Positions 1 through 5,315 of a DNA stretch of 6,514 bases are shown piece after piece. How positions within the stretch are numbered: the stretch's first letter is position 1; each line of letters opens with the position of its first letter. A model generated the notes under the pieces. That model worked only from the letters and a program-made list of their open reading frames with translations, was not told where the DNA came from and searched no databases. Made by a program: the position numbers and the translations under genes. The DNA is from Prevotellaceae bacterium (GTDB lineage: Bacteria > Bacteroidota > Bacteroidia > Bacteroidales > UBA932), in assembly GCA_031285695.1 (NCBI GenBank), contig JAITVR010000122.1:1-6514 (forward strand), written 5' to 3'.

Positions 1-119
1 ACGGTAGCCACCGTGCCCACAGGCATAAAAATAGGCGTTTGAATATCGCCGTGCGCCGTGTGCAGGCAGCCGCAGCGCGCCGCGGTTTCAGTGTCGGTAT
101 GGGTTAAATCAAATTTCAA
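1..119 (-). CDS. tgt: tRNA-guanine transglycosylase (Tgt), N-terminal fragment
   Basis: Bacterial Tgt exchanges guanine 34 of GUN-anticodon tRNAs for preQ1 in queuosine synthesis. It acts in the cytoplasm as a zinc-dependent TIM-barrel homodimer. Only 39 complete codons are visible; the gene continues off the left edge, so the catalytic aspartates and zinc ligands are outside. The minus-strand translation begins [17 protein letters not shown] and contains the family hallmark [13 protein letters not shown] at about residues 24-36, close to the [10 protein letters not shown] stretch I know from Bacteroidota Tgt. The start is TTG at 119-117. An in-frame TGA lies at 125-123, and the first in-frame ATG (residue 32) falls inside the conserved motif, so TTG is the only plausible start. 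The resulting MKFDL start matches the usual Tgt N-terminus. No Shine-Dalgarno sequence or clear promoter is seen upstream. The TTG lies inside a TTCAAnT heptad repeat. Confidence 0.9.
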   Translation of the reverse strand, partial: MKFDLTHTDTETAARCGCLHTAHGDIQTPIFMPVGTVAT

Positions 120-157
120 GTTTCAAAAAAATCAAAACTCAACGATTGGGCTCGCAA

Positions 158-239
158 GTTGTCATGCTGAGCTTGTCGAAGCATCTCATGTTAACATTGC
201 AGCCATCAAGAGATTCTTCGCTTCGCTCAGAATGACAAC
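158..239. repeat. Imperfect inverted-repeat element (31-bp arms, 20-bp loop)
   Basis: The outer arms 158-188 and 209-239 are inverted copies matching at 24 of 31 positions without gaps, including 14 of 15 at the ends (GTTGTCATGCTGAGC against GCTCAGAATGACAAC). The 20-bp loop is 189-208. As single-stranded DNA or RNA this would fold into a long hairpin. Translated on the plus strand it gives CHAELVEAS and RFFASLRMT, peptide strings I recall from many spurious hypothetical proteins in Bacteroidota and other phyla. This suggests a widely dispersed REP- or MITE-like intergenic repeat. There is no transposase and no obvious target duplication. It sits in the gap between the convergence-free, same-strand genes for the CoA-transferase and Tgt. 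Confidence 0.75.
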
Positions 240-243
240 AGGC

Positions 244-279
244 TTGAGATTGGCTACGCCGAACTCCGCTCACAATGAC
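244..279. repeat. Partial, diverged copy of a dispersed intergenic repeat
   Basis: The stretch TTGAGATTGGCTACGCC at 244-260, followed by GCTCACAATGAC at 268-279, resembles the right arm of the neighbouring inverted repeat (AGATT...CGCTTCGCTCAGAATGAC). It also aligns, with a few mismatches and two single-base gaps, to 2432-2460 in the ridA-lptD gap. It ends 11 bp before the stop codon of the CoA-transferase gene. No function can be inferred. Confidence 0.5.
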
Positions 280-290
280 GATGTGCGAGG

Positions 291-1589
291 CTACTTTTGC
301 ACAAAGTGAAAGTGCGGACCGAAGCGCTCAAAGGCGGCTTTGTCCAGCGCCTCGCGGTGGTCGGGGTGGGCAATGCCGATGAGCTGACGGGCGCGCTCCT
401 GCATTGTTTTTCCGTACAAGTCCACCGCACCGTACTCGGTTACGATGTAGTGCACGTGGTAGCGCGAGGTTACCACACCTGCGCCAAGGTCGAGCGTGGG
501 CGCAATTTTGCTGATTCCTTTGTTGGTAGCTGAGGGCATGGCAATAATTGCCTTGCCGCCCTGCGAGAGCGATGCACCGTAAATAAAGTCCACCTGCCCA
601 CCAATGCCGGAGTAGAATTTTGTGCCCAGCGAGTCGGCGCACACCTGACCGGTAAGGTCAATTTGCAGCGCGGAGTTGATGGCGGTAACCTTGGGATTTT
701 TGGCAATAATAAAGGGGTCGTTGGTGTAGCCCACGTCCTTCATAAGCACCATGGGGTTATCGTCAATAAAGTCGTAGCAGGTTTGCGAGCCCATGAGGAA
801 GGTCGAAACCATTTTTCCCTTATCAATACCTTTGGCAGCGCCATTAATTACGCCTTTTTCTACCAAGGGTAAAACGCCGTCGGCAAACATTTCGGTGTGA
901 ATGCCGAGATTTTTGTGATTTCCGAGCTGCGCTAAAACGGCGTTGGGAATGGCGCCAATGCCCATTTGCAGCGTTGCTCCATCTTCAATCAGCGCGGCGC
1001 AGTTGAGCCCGATTTTCTTTTCAATTTCGGTGGGCTCGGTAAAGTGCGCGGGCTCCAGCGGCGTGTTGTCGTCCACAAAAATGTCAATCATGCTCATAGG
1101 AATCATGGCATCGCCAAAGGCGCGCGGCACGCGGGGATTTACCACCGCAATTACCGTTTGGGCGGTTTCAATAGCGGCCAAAGTTGCATCAACCGAGGTG
1201 CCGAGTGAGACAAAGCCGTGCTTATCGGGCGTGGAAACCTGCACCATAGCTACATTGCAGGGCAGCACGCCGCTGCGGTAAAGCTTTTGGGTTTCACCCA
1301 AAAAAATGGGTATGTAATCGGCGTAGCCTGCCTGCACGTTTTTGCGCACGTTGCCGCCAACGAAAAATGCATCGTGCTGAAAAATGCCCTCGTACCGTGC
1401 CTCGGTGTAGGGCGCGGGACCTTCGGTGTGCAGGTGGTGAATGCGCACATCGCGCAGCTCGCCGGCATCGCCACGGGCGCACAGCGCTTTGATAAGCACC
1501 TGCGGCGCGCTGGCCACGCTGCTGAGGTGAATGTGGTCGCCGGATTTGACCACCTTTACGGCTTCGGCTGCCGAAACAGATTTGTACAT
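291..1589 (-). CDS. Acetyl-CoA hydrolase/transferase family CoA-transferase (4-hydroxybutyrate CoA-transferase-like)
   Basis: This family moves CoA between acyl-CoAs and short-chain carboxylates, for example acetyl-CoA with 4-hydroxybutyrate, butyrate or succinate, through a glutamyl-CoA thioester in the cytoplasm. The 432-residue length is normal for the family. Visible landmarks are HLHTEG near 52-57, FFVGGNVRKNVQAG at 75-88, YIPIFLGE at 92-99, NPRVPRAFGD at 151-160, the glycine loop LQMGIGAIPNAVL at 207-219, and GIHTEMFADG at 229-238. E233 in the last motif corresponds to the catalytic glutamate of the family. DLTGQVCADS, GIGGQVDFIYGAS and SRYHVHYIVTEYG follow in the C-terminal half. It has no signal peptide. 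The ATG at 1589-1587 starts 2 bp after a 9-bp tandem repeat array and has no Shine-Dalgarno sequence. The substrate cannot be read from sequence; 4-hydroxybutyrate, acetate, butyrate or succinate are all possible. No linked fermentation genes help to decide. Confidence 0.93.
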   Translation of the reverse strand: MYKSVSAAEAVKVVKSGDHIHLSSVASAPQVLIKALCARGDAGELRDVRIHHLHTEGPAPYTEARYEGIFQHDAFFVGGNVRKNVQAGYADYIPIFLGETQKLYRSGVLPCNVAMVQVSTPDKHGFVSLGTSVDATLAAIETAQTVIAVVNPRVPRAFGDAMIPMSMIDIFVDDNTPLEPAHFTEPTEIEKKIGLNCAALIEDGATLQMGIGAIPNAVLAQLGNHKNLGIHTEMFADGVLPLVEKGVINGAAKGIDKGKMVSTFLMGSQTCYDFIDDNPMVLMKDVGYTNDPFIIAKNPKVTAINSALQIDLTGQVCADSLGTKFYSGIGGQVDFIYGASLSQGGKAIIAMPSATNKGISKIAPTLDLGAGVVTSRYHVHYIVTEYGAVDLYGKTMQERARQLIGIAHPDHREALDKAAFERFGPHFHFVQK

Positions 1590-1591
1590 AG

Positions 1592-1618
1592 TGTAAAGTT
1601 TTTAAAGTTTATAAAGTT
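1592..1618 (-). repeat. 9-bp tandem repeat AACTTTAnn, three units
   Basis: On the minus strand, 1618-1592 reads AACTTTATA, AACTTTAAA, AACTTTACA: three uninterrupted units with seven fixed bases and two variable ones. A decayed half unit, AACTTGT, lies at 1625-1619. The array ends 2 bp before the ATG of the CoA-transferase gene, so it forms most of the 5' leader or promoter-proximal DNA. The same three unit types, in a different order and on the opposite strand, lie at 2547-2573. Confidence 0.8.
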
Positions 1619-1646
1619 ACAAGTTTAAAAGATAAAGGGGTGAAAT

Positions 1647-1913
1647 TTATCGTTTTATCTCCCCCTTTTTGTCGCAGTGGTCAATTAGTCCGCAGCCTTC
1701 GCACGAGAGCGGTTCTTCGACTTTTTGGCGGCGTTCTTTCTTCCACCGCAAAATTTCGTCCTGCCGCGTGCACATGATGCCGCGCTTGCGCATTTCCTTG
1801 TTGTGCCCAATTTCGGTTTCGGGAAATTTTCCGCTTTTTGAAAAGAAAATTTTTACTCCCAAGCCCAAAAAACACAGGCCTAAAACAGCGGCAAAGGTAA
1901 TAAAAGTCATCAT
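1647..1913 (-). CDS. Small membrane-anchored protein with cysteine-rich tail, function unknown
   Basis: With the ATG at 1913-1911 the product is 88 residues. A second ATG follows directly (1910-1908), and a TTG five codons upstream is also open but lies in repeat DNA, so I prefer an ATG. The N-terminus is one hydrophobic helix (MTFITFAAVLGLCFLGLGVKIFF), followed by a basic soluble part. That part contains GKFPETEIGHNKEMRKRGIMC, which resembles a short motif I recall in uncharacterised Bacteroidota small membrane proteins. The charged linker RWKKERRQKVEE leads to CEGCGLIDHC, a CxxCx5C cluster, with a further cysteine about 23 residues before it. These cysteines could bind zinc or an iron-sulfur cluster, but this is inference. 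The gene lies 57 bp upstream of the CoA-transferase gene and 67 bp downstream of ridA on the same strand. I do not recognise a function. Confidence 0.75.
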   Translation of the reverse strand: MMTFITFAAVLGLCFLGLGVKIFFSKSGKFPETEIGHNKEMRKRGIMCTRQDEILRWKKERRQKVEEPLSCEGCGLIDHCDKKGEIKR

Positions 1914-1980
1914 AATTTCAAGCTTCAAATTTCAAATTTCAAATTCACCGTTTGGCAAATTTGGAACTTGGAATTTGAAA
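1914..1980. repeat. TTCAAAT heptad repeats and hairpin between ridA and the small membrane-protein gene
   Basis: The whole 67-bp gap is repeat-like. On the plus strand 1917-1944 is four 7-bp units: TTCAAGC, then TTCAAAT three times. Positions 1930-1946 (TTTCAAATTTCAAATTC) and 1964-1980 (GAACTTGGAATTTGAAA) are inverted copies matching at 15 of 17 positions around a 17-nt spacer. The hairpin begins directly after the ridA stop codon. It could stall or end transcription from ridA, but it has no GC-rich stem or T-run, so it is not a standard terminator. Confidence 0.65.
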
Positions 1981-2358
1981 TTACTTCGCTGCAATTGCTT
2001 CTATTTCTATCTGCGCTTCCTTGGGCAGCTTGGCTACCTGAAAGGTAGAGCGGGCGGGCTGCTGCGCGGTAAAATGGCGCGCGTACACCTCGTTCATGGC
2101 GGTAAAATCGGCGAGATTTTGCATAAGCACGGTGGTTTTTACCACATCGCTCATGGCGTATCCGGCCTCGGCCAAAATGGCTTTGATGTTGGCAAAAACC
2201 TGCTCGGTTTGCGCCACAATATCGCCCTGCACCAGCGCGCCGGTGGCAGGATTGATGGGAATTTGCCCCGAAATGTAGAGCGTTCCGTTGGCCTCTACCG
2301 CTTGGCTGTACGGACCTACGGCGGCGGGCGCTTTTTCAGTGTGAATTATTTTTTTCAT
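1981..2358 (-). CDS. ridA: RidA family enamine/imine deaminase
   Basis: RidA (YjgF/YER057c/UK114 family) hydrolyses reactive enamine/imine intermediates such as 2-aminoacrylate, released by PLP enzymes, to keto acids and ammonia. It protects PLP enzymes in the cytoplasm. The 125-residue length is typical of this trimeric protein. Family features are PAAVGPYSQAVEANGTLYIS at 11-30, GQIPINPATGALV at 31-43, the helix QTEQVFANIKAILAEAGYAM at 50-69, and the C-terminal PARSTFQVAKLPKEAQIEIE at 101-120. R103 in PARST corresponds to the substrate-carboxylate-binding arginine of active RidA proteins, and the acidic residues of IEIE are present, so the enzyme should be active. The ATG at 2358-2356 is followed by two lysine codons, with no Shine-Dalgarno upstream. 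I recall a ridA gene beside lptD in many Bacteroidota; here a 218-bp repeat-filled gap separates them. Confidence 0.95.
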   Translation of the reverse strand: MKKIIHTEKAPAAVGPYSQAVEANGTLYISGQIPINPATGALVQGDIVAQTEQVFANIKAILAEAGYAMSDVVKTTVLMQNLADFTAMNEVYARHFTAQQPARSTFQVAKLPKEAQIEIEAIAAK

Positions 2359-2378
2359 AAAAAAGATGTTTCAAATTA

Positions 2379-2400
2379 CCCCCAACCCCCTAAAGGGAGC
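2379..2400. repeat. CCCCCAACCCCCTAAAGGG intergenic motif
   Basis: The C-rich/G-rich motif with a CCC-TAAA-GGG mini-hairpin resembles short filler sequences I recall recurring between genes in Bacteroidota genomes. It would lie in the 5' leader of ridA, starting about 20 bp upstream of its ATG. Only two G-tracts are present on the minus strand, too few for an intramolecular G-quadruplex. No function is claimed. Confidence 0.4.
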
Positions 2401-2431
2401 TATAACATTGACAACTCGGTTACAGCAAGGG

Positions 2432-2502
2432 TTGAGATTGCTTCGCTAAACCCGCTCGCAACCGCAGCCCTGCAAGGGCAAGCTCGGCAAAGCCAATGAC
2501 GG
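2432..2502. repeat. Diverged dispersed repeat, apparently split by an inserted hairpin
   Basis: The left part 2432-2460 (TTGAGATTGCTTCGCT then AAACCCGCTCGCA) aligns to 244-275 near the other end of the window. The expected ending CAATGACGG appears only at 2494-2502. The intervening stretch holds a perfect 5-bp stem, GCCCT (2467-2471) and AGGGC (2475-2479), around a GCA loop. The simplest reading is an old repeat copy interrupted by about 33 bp. The rest of the gap between ridA and lptD (2401-2431 and 2503-2546) shows no gene or convincing signal, only AT-rich filler. Confidence 0.5.
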
Positions 2503-2546
2503 CAAGAGTTTTACTTAAAACTTATAGCTTACTACCTATTACTTTC

Positions 2547-2582
2547 AACTTTAAAAACTTTACGAACTTTATAAACTTATTC
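2547..2582 (+). repeat. 9-bp tandem repeat AACTTTAnn, about four units, overlapping the lptD stop
   Basis: The plus strand reads AACTTTAAA, AACTTTACG, AACTTTATA, then a decayed AACTTATTC. The last unit contains the lptD TAA (2579-2577 on the minus strand) and its final glutamate codon, so the repeat has grown into or seeded the gene end. A 17-bp stretch (2547-2563) is identical to the reverse complement of 1593-1609, and a 14-bp stretch (2565-2578) to that of 1605-1618. Confidence 0.8.
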
Positions 2583-5228
2583 AATCGGCATTTGGTCGAA
2601 GCGGCTGATTTGGCGGTCGTACTTCAAGTCCTGTAGCATGGCTGAGTTGACGGCAATGCTGAAGTTCCAGCTTTTCCACGAACCAATGGGAATCCAGCTA
2701 AAGTTCATAGTCCAGCAGTGCAGGTCGCGGGTAAGGCCTACGTTGGTGGGGGCAATTTTTCGCATGGCCAAATCGTAGCCCGAGCTGAAGGTAAACTTCC
2801 ATTTTGCCGTAAGGCTAAAGTTGCCGTTGAAGTTGAGCGTTTGCATAATGGACGGCACATCGAACGTTTTGTTGTAGCCAAACGAGTAGCTAACGTTGAA
2901 CGACCAGGGCAGGCTAAAATCCGTGTAGCGCACCTGCAGACCATCGTAAATGCCCATGGGGTCGAGCTCTCGCGGAATGGGCTGCGGCAGCGTGTTGGTT
3001 ACTTTTTCGTCGCGGTTAAATGAGTAGCCAAACGAAAAGTTGAAGTTGGTAAGGCGCACCAGCGAGCCATTTTGCTTGTAGTTCCAGCGAGCAATGTTGT
3101 AGTAAGTTTTCGTTCCCTTGTCGTTGGTAACGGTGGTGTACGCGTATGGGTTGAGCATTCCGCTAAAGTTAATGCCCAGCGTACCAAACAGCGTGGTGCG
3201 CCCCGAAAAGCTGATGGGCGCCAGCTGCATAGAATCGGCCAAAAAGTTGTACGATGAAGAAAAGTTAAGCCCTTCGAGCAGCTTTATTTTTTTGCTTCCA
3301 ACGCCGGTGGTATCGTTGTCATCGCGCACCTTCATTTCCAAAGTATTGCCTAAGCTGAACGACATGGAGGCGCTTCGTCCCGCGCCGGCCGTGCCGTTCA
3401 TGCTGCCGGCGTGGCGCGAGTAGCGCTCCATTTTTCCGGTAGAATCCACCTGCACGCAGTCATAGTAGCCCCAAAAATTGGTGCTAAAGTCGGGCCGCCA
3501 GCTGAGGCTTACGCTGGGCGAAGCCACGTGCCGAATGGCTTGAATGTATGATTTGGCGCCAAACTGCGCCATGCCGTACAGGCGCGTAGAGGCCGAAACG
3601 GAGGTGGCAAAATCAAACTCGTGCGAAAGTCCGTAGCTGGTGTCGCGCTTTACCCCCAAGGTATCGACCCACTGCTGGTCAATGTGGCTAAAGTACACAC
3701 GGCCGTTGTAGCTTACACTGGGCGTAATATTTACAAAGCCCAAAATGGGAATGGGCAGCGAAAGCGAGGTGTTGTACTTCATGCCGTTGCGCATGCGCTG
3801 CTTGAAAAGAAACTCCATATCGGAGTACTCGTACTCCTTTGCGCTAATGGAGTTTTGCAAGCTCATCGAAAGCGGAATTCTTATCTGCTCGTACCAGCGC
3901 ATAGCCCCCACCCTTTCCTTACGCTTGAAGGGCGTAATGGCTGCCATGTTGAAGTTGAGCGAAGGCAAACCAAGCGTAATAGTGGTATCGCGATTATTTT
4001 GCGAGTGCGTGGCGGCTACGCTTAAGCTAAAGGGCGTGCCCGGCCACACCTGCGAGTACGAAATACTCGAGCTGGTGGTGCTCGTTAGCGCCTGCTGCAG
4101 CGACTGCCCGTTGAGGTCGTTATACTTTGAAGATGAAAAGTTTACGCTGGCCGAAAAAGTTTTATTGGGGCTCATTTTCGGGTCCTGCGTGTGCGTCCAC
4201 TGTATGGAGTAGGTTTTTATGGGGTTGTAGTCCGCATCGCCCTTTTCGCCCACCACGTTGTAGGCGTAGTTAAAGTTAAAGCCGCCGCTAAAGTGGTACT
4301 TCCACAGGTAGCTCGAGCGCGCTGCAAACTCATACGAGCCCAAGGTAAAAATGCTGCCCGTAAGCGCCACATCAAAGTATTCGCTTGGGGCAAGGTAGTA
4401 GCCGCCATCGCGGAAAAAGAAGCCGCGGCGCGCCTCCTCGCCATACGAGGGAATAATTACCCCCGAAGCCCGCGACGAGCTTTGCGGAAAAAGCCCAAAG
4501 GGAATGCCCAAGGGCACCACCACATCTTCCAGCACAAAGTACGAGGGACCAACCACCACCTTATCATCGGGAATAACCTTGGCCTTGGTAAGCGCCAAAT
4601 AAAAGTGCGGGTGCTCGGCATCGCAGGTGGTGTATTTTCCGTCCTTTACGTAAATAATATTATCGGGCATGCGCTTAATGGATTCGCCGTGCAGGTAGCC
4701 ATCGCTTTGCTGCGTGATGACGGTGTAAATCTTCGCCTTTTTAGAGTTGAAGTTAAAGTACATCGAGTCCATTTCGTAGCTGCCCTCGCCCTGCTTAAAC
4801 ACTGGTTTTCCCTTAGTTTCGTGCGTGGTTGTATCGTACGTACCGCGCACAAAAACTATCTTATTTTCCATGTCAAAATCCATGAAATCGCCCGTGATTT
4901 CCATGTCCTGATAGGTAACTTTTGCGTTGCCGTATATGAGCACGCGGCGGTTGCCTTCCTCCAAAATATTTACCGTAGAATCCTCGCCTGTAGAAAAAAT
5001 GGGGTCGGTAATGGCATCGTCGGCCAGCGTAGTATCCACCGCCGCCGTATCGCTCAGCAGCGCTGTGGAATCGTTGAGCGGCAGAACCGTGGAATCGCTG
5101 AGCTGCAAGGCTACCGTATCAAGCACAGGAAGCGCGGCAGAGTCAACGGCAGGTTGCGCCCGCGCCGCCGTGCAGGCAAGCACCAGCGCAACAAAAAGCG
5201 CCAAGTATCGGTAAAGGTTAGAGAACAA
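2577..5228 (-). CDS. lptD: Outer-membrane LPS assembly protein LptD (Bacteroidota type)
   Basis: LptD is the outer-membrane beta-barrel that, with LptE, places LPS in the outer leaflet. The 883-residue product starts with a signal peptide (hydrophobic 8-18, likely cleaved after ARA at 22-24). Next is an Asp/Ser/Thr-rich linker (about 26-80) and an OstA/LptA-like periplasmic domain at about 85-230 (VLIYGNAKVTYQDMEITGDF, later KYTTCDAEHPHFYL). The barrel of alternating aromatic and polar strands fills 240-883, with IRHVASPSVSLSWRPDF at 565-581 and a C-terminal DLHCWTMNFSWIPIG typical of Bacteroidota homologues. Mature cysteines are C202, C591 and C838, without the consecutive CC pair of Escherichia coli LptD. 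The start is TTG at 5228-5226. A TAG lies directly upstream in frame, and later starts would cut the signal peptide. An LVLAC string (15-19) also mimics a lipobox. It is divergent from the amidase gene. A weak minus-strand promoter candidate exists, but its spacing is short. Confidence 0.92.
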   Translation of the reverse strand: MFSNLYRYLALFVALVLACTAARAQPAVDSAALPVLDTVALQLSDSTVLPLNDSTALLSDTAAVDTTLADDAITDPIFSTGEDSTVNILEEGNRRVLIYGNAKVTYQDMEITGDFMDFDMENKIVFVRGTYDTTTHETKGKPVFKQGEGSYEMDSMYFNFNSKKAKIYTVITQQSDGYLHGESIKRMPDNIIYVKDGKYTTCDAEHPHFYLALTKAKVIPDDKVVVGPSYFVLEDVVVPLGIPFGLFPQSSSRASGVIIPSYGEEARRGFFFRDGGYYLAPSEYFDVALTGSIFTLGSYEFAARSSYLWKYHFSGGFNFNYAYNVVGEKGDADYNPIKTYSIQWTHTQDPKMSPNKTFSASVNFSSSKYNDLNGQSLQQALTSTTSSSISYSQVWPGTPFSLSVAATHSQNNRDTTITLGLPSLNFNMAAITPFKRKERVGAMRWYEQIRIPLSMSLQNSISAKEYEYSDMEFLFKQRMRNGMKYNTSLSLPIPILGFVNITPSVSYNGRVYFSHIDQQWVDTLGVKRDTSYGLSHEFDFATSVSASTRLYGMAQFGAKSYIQAIRHVASPSVSLSWRPDFSTNFWGYYDCVQVDSTGKMERYSRHAGSMNGTAGAGRSASMSFSLGNTLEMKVRDDNDTTGVGSKKIKLLEGLNFSSSYNFLADSMQLAPISFSGRTTLFGTLGINFSGMLNPYAYTTVTNDKGTKTYYNIARWNYKQNGSLVRLTNFNFSFGYSFNRDEKVTNTLPQPIPRELDPMGIYDGLQVRYTDFSLPWSFNVSYSFGYNKTFDVPSIMQTLNFNGNFSLTAKWKFTFSSGYDLAMRKIAPTNVGLTRDLHCWTMNFSWIPIGSWKSWNFSIAVNSAMLQDLKYDRQISRFDQMPIE
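5061..5108 (-). repeat. Coding 24-bp tandem repeat in the LptD linker
   Basis: Two adjacent 24-bp units (5061-5084 and 5085-5108) match at 18 of 24 positions, sharing GTGGAATCG and TGAGC cores. They encode the 8-residue repeats LQLSDSTV and LPLNDSTA (residues 41-56), inside the Asp/Ser/Thr-rich linker that follows the signal peptide. Being a multiple of three, gain or loss of units would keep the frame and only change linker length. Confidence 0.65.
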
Positions 5229-5231
5229 CTA

Positions 5232-5263
5232 TTTGCTGCTGAAAGATTATTTTACTACTTTTG
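5232..5263 (+). promoter_or_regulatory. Bacteroidota-type promoter for the amidase gene
   Basis: TTTG at 5232-5235 and TACTTTTG at 5256-5263 match the Bacteroidota primary sigma consensus (-33 TTTG, -7 TAnnTTTG) exactly, with a 20-bp spacer. The published spacing is about 19-21 bp. Transcription would begin near 5270, leaving a leader of about 45 nt before the ATG at 5316. It is the only exact match I found in the intergenic regions. Confidence 0.65.
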
Positions 5264-5315
5264 TTAGCCGAAAATAAGCGGTAAAGTTACTCAAAAAAAC
5301 GATAGCGACCGAAAA

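Noticed and set aside
158..279. CRISPR array from the repeated segments
   Set aside because: There are only two unequal, inverted or partial copies, no regular spacers and no cas genes.
58..309. Plus-strand open frame of 83 codons
   Set aside because: It covers the antisense of the tgt start and then translates the inverted repeat (CHAELVEAS...RFFASLRMT). It has no homology-like features and is a repeat artefact.
1630..1668. Possible hairpin terminator after the small membrane-protein gene (AAAGGGG at 1634-1640 with CCCCTTT at 1662-1668)
   Set aside because: The loop is 21 nt, the stem is only 7 bp, and it includes the last codons of the gene; competing pairings (AGATAAA with TTTATCT) make a defined terminator doubtful.
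1926..1928. TTG as the start of the small membrane-protein gene
   Set aside because: It lies inside the TTCAAAT heptad repeat, while two consecutive ATG codons directly before the transmembrane helix give a better start.
2378..2395. G-quadruplex in the ridA leader
   Set aside because: The minus strand has only two G-tracts plus a short third; four are needed for an intramolecular quadruplex.
1669..2499. Plus-strand open frame of 276 codons across the small membrane-protein gene, ridA and the gap
   Set aside because: It is antisense to two recognisable genes and runs through intergenic repeats; the product has no domain-like pattern.
4191..5267. Plus-strand open frame of 358 codons opposite lptD
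   Set aside because: It is the antisense shadow of the lptD 5' half, full of Arg/His/Val from the complementary codon pattern. It has no promoter or recognisable motif.
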